Source of the DNA: Apostichopus japonicus
Taxonomy: Eukaryota; Echinodermata; Holothuroidea; Aspidochirotida; Stichopodidae
DNA length: 64,000 nt
NCBI RefSeq assembly: GCF_037975245.1
Contig: NC_092582.1
Span: 26,078,077 to 26,142,076 of the forward strand
Reading direction: 5' to 3'
A program made the translations under genes and the position numbers. Shown here piece after piece: positions 10,607-22,976 of this stretch. The first letter of the stretch is position 1, and every line of letters starts with the position of its first letter. The notes beneath the pieces were generated by a model. That model made no database searches. It saw only the letters and a list, made by a program, of their open reading frames with translations, and had not been told where the DNA came from.

Positions 10607-13534
10607 TCAGCCCGGGCGCTAAACTTTCAAACCATGCAGGGAGAGGCAAAATCATATTCAAACCACGACCACCGCCAGGTTAGAACGTGCTTGTGAGAAC
10701 CCTGCTCTACTAAAAGTGATATTCTAGTTACATTTAGGATTGCTCATTAAGATTTTCAAATCATCATCATTGTCTTGGTTGCTACTTTTTCTGATGTCAT
10801 TATCATTTGTGAATTATTGTTATTGTTGCTATGTTACATTTGCCAGTATCAATTTTGCTTATTGTTCTCTCAAAATTGCAGAGTAGAAGGAAGAAATGTT
10901 AGCTAATAGTTATTATACCATATGTTCTTGGTCTCTAAATTGTTTACGCTGAGGTCAGTATGAACAGAAGTGTTTATAATAGTTTTCCTTTCTGTTAAAG
11001 TATTTTCTGAATCATTTCATTAATTTTATATTTATACTGGAATTTTCAGTAGGTGTTGGCTTCATTGAGGGTCAAAGGCTACTCAAGGTCAGTAGAGTAA
11101 CATAGAGCATCTAACTCAACAAGGAAAAGTTGGTAGTCATATGTAGTGCATATAGGTTTCTGACATTGAGTACTATTCTATAAATTTGTACAGTATAGCA
11201 GAAGCCCATGTGAGATAACTAGATATATGAAACTGAAAGCCATGTTAACATGATAGTTCAATGTTGGAATGATGAAGGGAAGTTTGTATGCAGGTGTATC
11301 ATGTGCTGAGTGCTCTTAGCCAAGTCAAAGGTTATTTGAGGCCAATATAGGTAAAATCTGAAAACCTTCATGATCCCATACTATCTAGTATCTGACTAGT
11401 AGCTGCTTTAATAGCTGAATCTTAGGGCAATTAATATATTTATCGGAACAAGTAATGTACCTCAAAAGACTTCTTAAGCTCTTTTGAGCCCCATTCAATA
11501 TTTCAGTGTATTAACTTCATCATTCTTTTAACAAATTTACTCCAAATTGCTAGTTTCATGTTCTGACAATGAACCTTTGTCATATCATGTTGCATGAGTG
11601 CTGTAACTGGTTTACAAGCTTGCAAAAGTCTTAAAAGGAGGATAGGGTGTTGGGATAAATAGTTCAAAATAATATTAACAAAATTGTACCATATTTTGCT
11701 TTTCTTTTTTCCCATATGTTGCCACTGCTTGAATAAGACTAGTTGATAGGACTTTTTGTGAGCTCCACCTTTGACAACAAGGTACAGTAGACTTCAACTG
11801 CATCTTGTTGGCAACATCCTAGGAAAGTTTCAATAAACACAGATGTTTCTATAAAATGAGGAATCTGATGAACATTCCAATACTGCGAGTCTTTATTGGA
11901 CATTTCAGCAGGAGGCAATAAACAATTCTGCTATCGTTACATACTGTAGGTCCTTCATAAAATGCCACTTAAAGAACTGTATTACTTCCTTGGGAAGGTG
12001 AATTTTATTGTCAAATACAACATCTGTCAAATATTTAGTTTCCCAACCTGTCCAACTACCCCCCCCCCCCCACCCCTCCATTTATCCCGAGTAGTTTACA
12101 GAAACTGGGACAGAACATTTTTTGTGGGAAACAAGGGTTAAATAATGTTGTTTGAGGTATTGAGCATTTATCTATATGTCCCTTTCGAATCTAGATAGGA
12201 GGAAGTAGCAAACAATGCAAGGAAAACATGAAGTTCAAGTGGATGCTTTAATTGCTTTTACCCAAAACATTGCTATATTCATTGATAAATATAATCCACT
12301 TCAAATTCAGTACCGTTATACAACATGCAAAAGAGTTATGATATTGATGTACTTTCTGAATTTAGACCATTGCAGGTGAACAAGTTTAACATTGGTTTTT
12401 AATTTGACTGTATGTAGAAACACCGGTTACATAATGAACCTCAGATACAATGTCGTGTAAATACATATTACTGCTAGGAGCTGTTTAACAAACAGTGAAA
12501 GAAAAATTTATTACTTGACTATCAAGAGATTCGCAGAACTCCTCTCCTTCAACAATATTTACAGTGGTGCAGACTTCAAAGCAGTGCAAGGGCAACAACT
12601 GCCTATCTCTTTAAGAAATTTCCAAGTGCTTTCATTTGTAGCATTTGCATATGTTCAAAAGAAAAATGAAATATTAAAAGATGTGGTCTTTTCAACATGT
12701 TACCACATCTCCCCCCCCCCCCCTCTCTCCCCCATCAAAAAAGTATTGCATGTACAGCAGTAACCCTTTTTGTACATGTGCAATATATGGGGCAGAGCCT
12801 TATTCATGACTTGACCAAGCCCTTTATCCATTTGAATAGCACAAGTTATGTCAGTGGTATTCACATCAATGCCTCATAGAAAATGTGCCTCATGGTAAAT
12901 TTTCTAGCTGATAGCATGAATGTGAATGAGCTGAAGTTGTAGAAGTTGCTTTGTTTATATATTTCTGAAAGTAACATGAAATTTCATAATGATTTTTAAT
13001 GAAAATATTTGCATTTATCAGTAATAAATAGAAAGAAGACATAATGATTTCTGCTATAGTGTCTTATCTCTGCCTCTTATGTTAAAATTGTGTTCATTGG
13101 TTGGTCCTTGTACTTCGAAAATATTGCTCCCTAACTCAGCAAACCCATAATCGATCTGAAGATGCTAATTCAGACAGCTTACTGTTCTAGCAAGTTCTCG
13201 ACCAATTATATTGATGAATTTGCATCTGGATGAATTTGCACTGGATGAATTTGAATCAGGCCAACTATGTAAGGAGCCATTTCTTTAAACCTTGCAAGAC
13301 TGGTCTATAGAGTTTCAGCTAATTTAATACAAGCCGATCGATGAAGAATTCAAATACTGTGTAATCCTATCCTACTTCAAAGGTGTACGTGGTCGAAAGG
13401 TTTCCTAGTAAAATTACTGGTCCTTTCAGATCTGCAACTTCATCTTGAGAACTTCTTTTTGGTCACATAGTAGCTTGAAACAATTGAAAGTTGGAGACAG
13501 TACTTTGAAGATATGTGCTTCGGCACCATGTACC
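10607..13534. other. Intergenic or intronic stretch
   Basis: No supported exon, RNA gene or classified repeat. C tracts at about 12060-12070 and 12711-12722. The short open frames at 11503 (minus) and 12515 (plus) have no splice or composition support. Confidence 0.4.
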
Positions 13535-14083
13535 CAGTGGCGTAGCCACGGGGGGGGGGGGGGGTGGGGGCGACAGCCCCATGAAAGCTTGTCGCCCGCC
13601 CACTGGGATTTTGGGTGTCGAAAAAATTACATGTGCGAAAAATATATCATTCATTGGTCTGCATGGTATCGAATCTCCATGATGACCACTCATGAACGAC
13701 CCTTCGACCGCGGACCGGCAGTAGGCTATAGTTGCTGAAAAACCTGACGTGACATAGCGCATAGGCCGAGATATGTCATGATATTTCAAAGCAACTTACC
13801 AGATTGTCTTTTTTCTTCTATTTCTCTAAACTATTTGATGACCATATCAAGACATGGGGATCTCAAAATAAAGGATGTTGTGAAACTTTAGAGCAGCTTA
13901 CAAGGCCTGGGAAGTGTTATTTCCAACGATCTAGGAGGTCTTTATAGCTGAAAATTTCCCGTACGCTGAGCGCCAACCCATGGTGGCACTCCACTCAGGT
14001 AGTAACAAGACGCCCTCCCAGGAATTGGTCAACCCCCCCAAGCGCCCACCCCCTCCACTGGAACAATCCTGGCTACGTCACTG
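13535..14083 (+). mobile_element. hAT-type MITE, family F (CAGTGGCGTAGCCA ends)
   Basis: 549 bp with terminal inverted repeats CAGTGGCGTAGCCA on the left and TGGCTACGTCACTG on the right, flanked by a perfect 8-bp target duplication, catgtacc (13527-13534 and 14084-14091). An 8-bp duplication and CAG…CTG termini are hallmarks of the hAT superfamily. A G tract lies just inside the left end. Near the right end it carries, in reverse, the subterminal block shared with the other families (gtacgctgagcgccaaccca then tggtggcactccac, about 13959-14000). It encodes no transposase and so is non-autonomous. Confidence 0.9.
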
Positions 14084-14282
14084 CATGTACCACAGGTTTA
14101 TCTGATATCAAAGTGAAAGCGGCTTTCCACAAGAATAAAGAAAGCATATCTACGTTTTTGTGTAACACCCACACAACTCAATCCCCACGCAAACAAGACT
14201 ACCTACGTATAGTTTTCATTGAGGATTCCAATAATTCCTGCAATTTCCTACCAATAACATATGGAAAGTCACTCCTGTTATC

Positions 14283-14660
14283 GTGGCGGAGCTATAGGGG
14301 TATTGGTAAGAGGGGGTGAGAATGGTCTGTATGGGCGCTTTCGACTTTATCTAAGCGGAGCGCCACCACAGGTTGGGGCAGAGCGTACAGAAATCTTTTG
14401 AGTAAAGATACTCCCTATATGGCCGGAAATGACCCTTTCCGGGCCTTGCTAATTTGCAGATAAACGAAGAATAAATAGGTGTCATCGCCAACAAAATGTG
14501 ACAAATGTCAATAGGTAGATGAGAGCGCCATAAAAAAGTCAATAATCGCGAATAAGTAAAAAAAAGTGATAAATAGCTGAAAAGGGCGCCAGCAGTCCCT
14601 ATGAGTCCGTTGGGGGGGGGGGGGCATCCGCCCCCTGACTGTATTGACGCTCCGCCACTG
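14283..14660 (+). mobile_element. hAT-type MITE, family A, copy A3
   Basis: Full-length copy running from cgtggcggagc (the A of CAG lost) to gctccgccactg, with the shared subterminal block at about 14345-14390 and a G tract near the right end. Its left flank is cctgttat and its right flank ttgggagc, so it has no target duplication of its own. These are exactly the right and left flanks of copy A4 at 16397, exchanged. Confidence 0.85.
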
Positions 14661-15342
14661 TTGGGAGCTCAGTGTAGGAAGAGATGGGGGGAGAGGGACG
14701 GTATTTTTTAACGGTTTGGGTGAGCGTCTGCAATGATTCGTAATGACATGTTATCGCAAGCGTTCAACATGCTCAAATAAAAAGAATGAATGAGGAGGAA
14801 TTCATATCACTTTTCAATCATTTTTTGAAACAAATTGAGCGAATTGATCGCTAGTAATCTTGAAATTGGTTTTATCACGGTCATTGTCATGTTTCTTATA
14901 TGTACCTTTCTCATATAAAAGAATTCTGTACGTAAGGTTATCAGAAATACTTTTAAAATGACACCAAAGAGATTAAAAATTCTTTTCGAATTTGTTAATA
15001 ATATTGTCTTTTAAGAGACACCGTAGACACGTTGCTCGGTTGGGTTTACTGCAATAGTGGCAAATGGAGACCAATATCCGCACTTAGTGGACCTAATGTT
15101 ATAGTCGTGCATTGACCTTGAACAGAGGGGCCTACCGTGAAAACGTACGGAAAATCCATCCTTTTATATCTCAGCGAGACAATTCCACTGGATACAATAA
15201 TATGACTCAAAAGTCCTTAGATGTGGTCATCATAACAATCACAATAAAAGATATGTATGAAAAGCAGATTAAAGATATGATGGAAACTCAAATGTGGACC
15301 AAAAAACGATGTCCCTACGGATGCCGTTTAGTGACATTTATA

Positions 15343-16290
15343 TAATTTGTGTGTAGTAGGTTCCGTAGCTCTTTTGTGGAAAAACTTTGTAATATGCTTA
15401 AAGTTGGTAGTTCATCCATGCTTTAGATTAATGAGAGACATAGATCATCACGTTTTATGAGGAGGGAGGCTATTTTAAAAATCTGGGTAATAGGTACTGT
15501 AACTCTTTTCTTGGAGAAAGCTTGGAATATGCGGATAAGGAAGAAAGTTTCGAGTTCCTCCCACGCATTAGATAAATGAGGGACCTAGTTCATCACGCTT
15601 TGCGAGGATATCTCATATATTAGGTGTAAGAGAAGCGATGATTGTAAGGAAGGGAAGGGGAGAATGGGGGGGGGGGTAAATGATGTTACCAGGGGGACCT
15701 AATAATTTGTCCTAAATGAGATTTAATAAAATCATTAATGTAAGTAAATTTCATTACTGCCTGCTCTCGCTGATTTCTTTTAACCCTATAGAGCGGAGTG
15801 TGTGAGGTGAAGAAGGGTAGGGCAGGATGGGGGAGGGATGATAAATGACGATGTAACCAGGGGGCTGATAATTCGTTCAATAAGAGATTTGAAAATATAT
15901 ATATATGTAAGTTTATATCATTACTGCCTGCTCTCACTGATTTCTTTCAACCCTTATAAGTTACGCTTATCGGAAGACTATACGCCGATAATACAATTCT
16001 TTAACAAGGAGATGCTTCTAATTTATTAAACTGTGTAACTTTCACTAAGCTATTTGGAAAAAAATATGCTTTTAAGTTGAAAGACTCAGTAAGGATCAAT
16101 TAAGTAGAACAAAGATCGTTGCGTGCTGCGTGTAACGATGAAGTTTCCTACATTGGGATGGGAGAGTACCAGCCTACCAGGGAGTGTAAGATTGAGTGGG
16201 AAGTTAAATGACGGTGTAACTGAGAAATTAAAAAAAAATCTTAGTGATAAAATCATTATTGCTTGCTCTTTGCTGATTTAACATTAGAAT
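15343..16290 (+). repeat. Degenerate tandem repeats inside the composite
   Basis: Two units of about 145 bp begin near 15358 and 15492 (taggttccgtagctctttt / taggtactgtaactctttt, each ending in a catcacg-tt-gagga block). They are followed by three units (about 15675, 15840 and 16205) sharing taaatga(t/c)g-tgta(a)cc and cattactgcctgctctc-like blocks. Heavily diverged. No gene seen in the 14.66-16.40-kb interior. Confidence 0.6.
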
Positions 16291-16396
16291 AAGTGTCTCT
16301 AATCATTAGATATTCCTTTAACATACGAGGTTCGGTTGGGGAAGGAGGGGGGGGGGGGGGATACTAGACGGATTGACGGGGAAGAAGATTGGGAGC

Positions 16397-16728
16397 CAGT
16401 GGCGGATCTAGGGATATTGGTCAGAGGGGCGAGAAAGGTCTGTACGGGCGCTTTCGACTTTATCTAAGCGGAGCGCCACCACAGGTTGGCACAGAGCGTA
16501 CAGAAATCTTTTGAGTAAAGATACTCCCTATATCGCCGGAAATGACCCTTTAGGTATAAGTGTCATCGCCAACAAAATGTGACAAATGTCAATAGGTAGA
16601 TGAGAGCGCAATAAAAAAGTAAATAATCGCGAATAAGTAAAAAGTGGTGAATAGCTGAAAAGGGCGCCAGCTTCCCATTTGAGTCCCCCCCCCCCCCCCC
16701 GCCTGACTGTATGGACGCTCCGCCACTG
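16397..16728 (+). mobile_element. hAT-type MITE, family A, copy A4 (internally deleted)
   Basis: Runs from CAGTGGCGGATC to CGCTCCGCCACTG. Compared with A3 it lacks about 45 bp after the gaaatgaccctttc block. It contains the shared subterminal block at 16457-16500 and a C tract near the right end. Flanks are ttgggagc (left) and cctgttat (right), the reverse assignment to A3. Confidence 0.85.
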
Positions 16729-16904
16729 CCTGTTATGACATTAGAAACAAATACTGATATGAGATGAGTGTGGTATATACCTACTGACGACTGATAACGG
16801 TATTATAGTGCATGTTCTAGCATTTTGACATCGTATGAATCTAGCAGACAACGTACAGGTACCGTCTGGTACCATTATCCGTTTTGAGTGCTATTTAGGG
16901 GTTC

Positions 16905-17820
16905 TAGGACAAAATCCCCCCAGACAATATCCCCATGACCCATACAAAGCCTGCCTGCAACAACCAGGGATGGCCCAGGTGTGACAGTCAAGGCATGGGA
17001 CATTGCACTGGTTAGGGTACCGTTCAGGGGATTGGTCAGGGGACTGGTCAGGGTACTAGTGAGGGTACTGGCGAGGTAACTGTGAGGGCTCCTGTTAGGG
17101 TACCTGTGAGGGTACCAGTCAAGGTACTGGTCATGTGACTGGTCAGGGTACCGGTCATCATACTGGTCACTCTACCAGTCAGGGTTCCACTCAGTGTACT
17201 GGTTAGGGTACTGGTCAGGATACCAGTCCGGATACTGGTCAGGGGACTGGTCGGGAGATCATTGAGGGTAATTGCGAGGCTACCTGTTAGTGTGGCCATG
17301 GGATATAGCTCCATGGTGTGACATTTAAGGGACCGGTCAAGGTACTGGTCAAATTACTGTTTATTGTACCAGTACTAGTAAGGGTATGTGTCAGAGTATG
17401 TGTCAGGGTGCCTTTCAGGATACCAGTTGGGATACCGGTCTGGGTACCGACCGGGGTACAGGCCGGGGTACAGTCCAGGGTACTGGTCAGGGAGGGGTAC
17501 CCGTGGGGGTAACTGTCAGGCTCACTATTAAGGTACCGGTCGGGGTATGGTCGGAGTACTGGTCCGGGAACCACTGAGAGTACCACTGAGAGTACCAATG
17601 GAAATACTGGTGAGGGTAACGGATGACGGTACTGGATGACGATAGCAGGGACCGGGATGACGCATATTTGTAAAGAATTGATGGGATTTTTTATAGCTTG
17701 GGGAGATTTTGGCTTGGGTGGATTTTGTCTTAGGGGGATTTTGTCCAGGGGGATTTTGGCTCTGGGGGATTTTGTCCTAGGGGGACTTTGTCCGGGGGGA
17801 TTTTGTCCTGTCACCCTATT
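16905..17820. repeat. Minisatellite block bounded by inverted aggacaaaatcccc motifs
   Basis: Left boundary at about 16908 reads aggacaaaatcccccc. From about 17005 to 17655 runs a degenerate 12-bp minisatellite with consensus GTACTGGTCAGG, rich in GGTACC/GGTACT. From about 17695 to 17815 a second minisatellite of about 16 bp (gggggattttgtccta) is in the opposite sense to the left boundary motif. Because 12 is a multiple of 3, several frames stay open (T-L-T-G repeats), which is not evidence of coding. The inverted ends suggest a repeat-bearing mobile unit. Confidence 0.75.
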
Positions 17821-17830
17821 TAGGTATTAG

Positions 17831-20800
17831 TATTGGACCAAAAACAGTATTAATGTCGGCACGAAACAAACGTTAAAGAAAGCTCAAATGTTGTTTGTCC
17901 ATCTCTAACATCCCTGGTGGAACCATGGAAATATTTGAAAATTGTCAGCACTGTGGCAAGTCCCCAGACATTTTGATATGTTACCTTTATAGTTAACAAA
18001 TTGGGTAAAGCCTGTTCAGGGAATGATGATAAGCAGCCCCTCCACTTTTATGTTTTTGACAAAATACTATACACTCAAAGCCAGATTTTTAAAGCAAAAA
18101 AATTATGGCTCAGGAACTAATGGTATACTGACAGTTTTGAACTAAAATTGACAGTGAATAATACATGAATTGCATCAGAACATAATTTAAGTAATGTATA
18201 AATGAATGCGCAGTTGCAACTGTTCACTGTATGTTTATTTTTTTCACTCCTCCGAGGAATACTGCTACAAACAGTCAAACAACAAACAATTTTCAATTGA
18301 TCAGGAATACATCAGAAAGTGTCCCTTTCTGTACACTACTGTACAGTATACTGTGTTGCTGACTCAAAACGTAAACAGAGATAGAGGCAGTGAATGTGAT
18401 TGCTTAAAATTCATCAAAAATTGTTGAAGATTTGTTTTTTTTTAAACTTTTACCCAGAAATCTGGCTTATTACCAAACACATACAGTAGTGGAGATTAGC
18501 ATGATATTAAAAGACGAGACACAATAAAAATTGTACAATCATATTCAAGCAGTTGATTGTATTTTCAATCCCAGTTTATATTTTCCACAAGATTTATTTC
18601 ACATAAACCAGGATACTTGCACTATTTCATGACCTCAATTTACTGACCTCTCTCATACATGAGAAACATTTTGGGAACTAACTTATACCTCAAGTATTTA
18701 TCTAGACTTACCAGTATAGGCTGTATCTAATACCGTAACCAATGCAAATTACCACAATATCATGGAGTTTCCATGCTTGGAGGGACAAAATTATACACAA
18801 TACCCCTGGATTGCACAATTTCATACCTATAGTTACAAATGTTGTGGTTTTACAGTATGTTTCATTGGGCTGCACTAGGTTTCCATGACATTGGTGCTAG
18901 TTGCATGTGCCTTTGTTGTATTCACTCCCCTCAATTTTGAGGGGAAAAAATTTAATTTTGTTAAAAGAATAAACTGGTTCTTGGTGTAATAAAAGACCAA
19001 AAGCTTTCAGTAATTAAGTCAGGCCTAACATTGTAAACTTTTCCCATAGCATAACCCCTGAACCCCACTTGTAGAATTGTGAAAGTGTGGTTCAGAAACA
19101 ATGCAGTGTACCCCTGGAGATTTTGTGGGATAAAAGTTTGAAAGATTTATATAATAGTAATCTGCTTAACAAATACCCTTAGTCCTGCACAAGTATCTGT
19201 GTGGTGGTTGTTTAAAATTACTGTACTATGGCTTGCTGATCTTGCTTGGAATACAAACTTAAAACATCTTAAAACATGAGAAATGCATTTAAGAACAGTT
19301 AAAGCAAGGTAAGGCAGCAAAATATCCAGTAACCTCAACACTTAAGCATCAGGACCACTTCAGTTGTATAACAAGTTCCATGTTCTTGACAAGCAGCTGC
19401 AAATGTTCCCTAATACTTACAAAAACATGTAGTGCCACAATGTCACCAAACTAAAATATTTCAAGAAGTACATTGCAAAAGAATGAGTCCATTTATACAG
19501 TTAAATATGTAGAAGACTTCCCATGAAGACTGGTCTGCATTCTCTTGGTTCTGTCTGCTTGAAGCTTATAATATTAATTTCCTCTATCTTTTATATGGTG
19601 TAACAGTGTAACATATCCTGGAACTAGTTAGTTTTCTGTTACTGCTCTGCATTTATGTGAAGCCAATACTACATTACTGTGCCAATCCAACAACTACTCC
19701 CAGCAACTTCCAAACTCCATTGAAAGATGTGATGTGTCCCAGAGGATATACATGAGATGTGTGAATCTACTTCGCGATTTACAGGACATACTTTTGCTTT
19801 GCTTGGCATCGGCTTCTATGCAAGCTTTTAATTGATAAGCCCAACAAGGAGCTACTGTATACCACTATGTACAGCATGATGAAAAGCTTGGTTGATGATT
19901 GTATTCACCCCACTGTAAACTGTGTGATAATCTTGCCTGGCATTTCTAATTAGAGCATATCCTTTGCTGTATTAGCCTGTAGATCTATCCATCTGTTGGT
20001 ACAAAAAGAAAAGCTTTCTCTTAAAGATATGCTGATTTGGTCCCAATTATAGCACGCGCAATATAGCTTGGAATGTTTTGCGATTACCGATTAGACCTCA
20101 CATGACCTCACACTCTACAAATTATGAAAACAATGAACTGCTTTACAAAACTAAATCTCCTGTAATTCAGCCAATATTTTAATCATCTCACAACCTTTCA
20201 TATATACTATTTTCACTGTAAATTTCAATTCGTTTATCCATCCCATTTTGTTCCCATTAATTCTTGATTCATCTTGCCTTGTATACAACATTACACATTT
20301 TATTTATGCAGCCATGCATTCAATTGGAGCTGAAACAGCTCCCTACCATAGCAAGTGCTATTAAAAGTTGCAAGTCATTCAAGCTTTACCAATTGTAAAG
20401 ATTTCAAAATTTAAATATACATGTATGTACATTTTATGTGGACCTAGCCTGACAATTTGGTGTTGTCTTGCATTGACCTTTAAGATTAAAAACCAGAGAG
20501 TGGATATAGCTCTAGTGTAGTTAAATACTATGGACATAGAGGAAAAGATACCACCACATTAACCAGATATACAAAAGTTTTCATCCCTTCTGATTGTTTC
20601 TTTCTTCATTCCATAACTTTGGAATAAATTACCTCAGTTGTTACTCGTATTTGAGATAATAGAGTCCTATGGAATCAAGTTGATGCGATGTCAAACCTAC
20701 AGAATATTAACTTACTTTTTGGTTAATTCAGAAAATATCTTCCGTTTTGCTGTCAATGATGCAGTAGGTCACCCCATCAGTTTGTCCCAGACGGCATCTG

Positions 20801-20840
20801 TGCTCTACCTATGATTGCTACCGTTCCAACATTGACTTTT
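17831..20840. other. Intergenic or intronic stretch
   Basis: AT-rich, no supported exon or repeat family. If the 20.8-kb exon is terminal, the part just below it would hold the 3' UTR of the minus-strand gene. No polyadenylation site could be chosen with confidence. Confidence 0.35.
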
Positions 20841-20936
20841 TCACTGCATGGCAGCTTCATCGTACAGTGTTATTCCTTTGGATAGTGGGATGTTGTCATT
20901 CATCTTGAGATTGAGAATGTTGATCATCAAATTTGT
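20841..20936 (-). CDS. Candidate terminal exon of unidentified minus-strand gene Y
   Basis: On the minus strand a pyrimidine-rich acceptor (taatgttttctcag, AG at 20937-20938) is followed by 31 codons and a TGA (20841-20843). The peptide is strongly protein-like (it contains KMNDNIPLSKGITLYDEAAM), but I do not recognise the family. Entry phase is 0 in this frame. The TATA box at 22.94 kb and the donor at 22.62 kb on the same strand suggest one gene. Joining those two exons directly gives no long frame, so other exons would be needed, or this is the 3' part of a different transcript. Confidence 0.35.
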   Translation of the reverse strand, partial: TNLMINILNLKMNDNIPLSKGITLYDEAAMQ

Positions 20937-22621
20937 CTGAGAAAACATTAACAGTGCCAATCAAATAAATATCAAATGGTCAGAGTGTAGATGTGCATTA
21001 TTTCAATTTTTATTGTACGCTTCTCTCCAATATATTTTGGGCAATACAGAGCTCAGATCTTTAACACTGAATATTGCACATTTAGTCAACTTGGTATTAC
21101 TTATGGATCTAAATAGACTTAACAAAATGACTTACAGTATATGCAAGGGAAGGGATAGAAGGCTTTATCAAATTTTTGTGTTATATAGATTTTTGGAGGA
21201 TGTTAACTTTTAATTAGGTGCACTCAGCTTTTGTAATAGTTACATTATGGAAATGTACTGACTCAATAACCTTTTGGATGCATGGCATTGTTATTTTGTA
21301 CAAATTTTGGCTAGTTATAAATAAGACACTTGAAACACAATGCATCACTTGAGAGATTTAGATTAAAGGTATTCTGCATTGGCCCAAATTTGATGCTGGA
21401 TTTTCTAGTGATATATCCTTTAACTGTTTTTATTGATACCCTCACTGGGATATTCAGACATCTTACAGTACAGTGGTGTTTAGAATGTCTGAGAATATTT
21501 TGGAGAGTAAAGACTTCCAAGAACCTTTTGAAAAGTTCTAACAATTATAGCATCTCTTATTCAATACAGGCTACTTGTAAGTTACATTTGCATGGTGACT
21601 TCAGTCTCTAATAATCTAGGCATAGCTACTGTACAGTATAGTAAAGGCTTCATAATTGACGCACCTCCGTAATTGACGCATTATTACTAGCAACGATGCA
21701 GCAGGCCGCCTAAACTTTTTTGCAGTCAAACAGAATTACATATTTCATGAGTTTGAATCCATTTGAGGTATTTGCTGACCAAATTGTGGTATTTTTTAAG
21801 CTTTTAACACCCTCCCCCCCCCCCCCCAGTTTTGCACGTTTTTTGGCCATTTGGAAATCTTACACCCTTAAAATACCCAACATTACCTCAATATGAAAAC
21901 ACTACTCTCTGGGACATGACCTGTCAAAGCTTAGTGGCTCAGAGCATAGCAAACAGCATCTAAAGTCAATGGATGTATACTAAGGCCTACACTACAGTTA
22001 GCTTATCGACGAATGTGTCAATTTAGGGGTATGAAAGAACTTGACACGGCAGACATTTTGTGGTCAAATTCTGCTCAATTGTACGGTGCATAAGCACAGA
22101 ACCTTAAATATTTTGAGATCAGAACATTTCTGAGGAACTACACATATGAAAAACACATACAGTTGAGTAATTTGGATTTTTCATTGATAGATATCATTGA
22201 TCAAATCCTTAAGTGCGTCAATTATAAGCCCACCAGGCTACAGTATTTGGTCATGATTAGGGCAATGTACAGTAACATAATTGTCCAGCAAAATCTAAGG
22301 CCATATATGATACATACATGCACAGTAGGCTAAGAAGTTAAGCTGACCTACTTGAAATCTAATTTCTCTGGCAGTTGGTATTAATTTGTAGCTCAAACTA
22401 CAGACCAGCTTACCCTTGACCCAATGCTAAGGTATTGTTAGGACTTGGACTATGGCCCTAGGCTACAGCCGAACGTAGGCTAGGCCTTACAAGTTTTAGG
22501 CTACAAGCTAGACTATTGAAATATGGGTATGAACAAATAACGTGAAGGCGTATGCAACAACGTTATAATATCAACGTTATTAATATCACCAAACTTTATT
22601 GACTAATCTCATGGACCTTAC
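20937..22621 (-). other. Probable intron of gene Y
   Basis: No convincing exon. It contains the K-family element at 21646-22230. Opposing open frames at 21311-21611 cover the same bases on both strands and have no splice support. Confidence 0.3.
21646..22230 (+). mobile_element. K-family element with 20-bp terminal inverted repeats
   Basis: 585 bp. The left end GGCTTCATAATTGACGCACC and the right end AAGTGCGTCAATTATAAGCC are inverted repeats with one indel and few mismatches. The first 400 bp match 5110-5524. A C tract (about 21815-21829) is present here and absent from the 5.1-kb copy. No target duplication could be defined and no coding capacity is visible. Superfamily unassigned. Confidence 0.7.
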
Positions 22622-22915
22622 CTGAAGTTGTTGGTGAGACGTTTTCGTGTTAACGGTACTTTTTTAAGAAAAAGTCAACAAGGAAAGAATCTGGGCACGA
22701 AAACCAAACTACCCGGCGAACGACTGACCAGATCTCAAGCCCAGTGCCCTTGCATCGAGAGGGAACAGATACTACACATCATCTAATATTAGCCGAAACT
22801 GTTACTGGGTTGCAAGCAATGCAGCCTACGGGTATGCGTTAGCCCTGGCGTATACAGTGTACACAGTGTAGAACGTATACACTGAATACAGGCTACTGCC
22901 GCTGTCAAGAAAACT
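22622..22915 (-). other. Candidate non-coding first exon of gene Y
   Basis: On the minus strand the segment ends at a good donor (CTTCAG|GTAAGG, GT at 22620-22621) and starts about 25-30 bp after a TATATAAG box. It is CpG-richer than its surroundings. ATGs in it open only very short frames, so it would be 5' UTR. Confidence 0.3.
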
Positions 22916-22939
22916 ACGGATGCCTGTACGTCAGGTCAA

Positions 22940-22947
22940 CTTATATA
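22940..22947 (-). promoter_or_regulatory. Candidate TATA box of gene Y
   Basis: TATATAAG on the minus strand, followed by ttgacctgacgtac (a CRE-like half site). Same octamer as upstream of gene X at 4617 and in the candidate promoter at 29262. Confidence 0.35.
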
Positions 22948-22976
22948 CCAACTGGGGGATATACTTTGAGAGCAAG

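Larger units (their letters stand above)
14283..16728 (+). mobile_element. Composite A3-A4 unit with swapped flanks
   Basis: Two full-length family-A MITEs in the same orientation enclose 1.74 kb. Outer flanks: cctgttat before A3 and cctgttat after A4. Inner flanks: ttgggagc after A3 and ttgggagc before A4. The outer pair looks like a target duplication of the whole unit, and the inner pair like a target duplication split apart. Either a macrotransposition or integration of a circle into a resident A element by recombination within A would give this exact pattern. Confidence 0.7.

Noticed and set aside
17048..17814. Thr/Leu/Gly-repeat open frames at 17.0-17.8 kb
   Set aside because: They lie entirely in 12-bp and 16-bp minisatellites and have no start or splice context.
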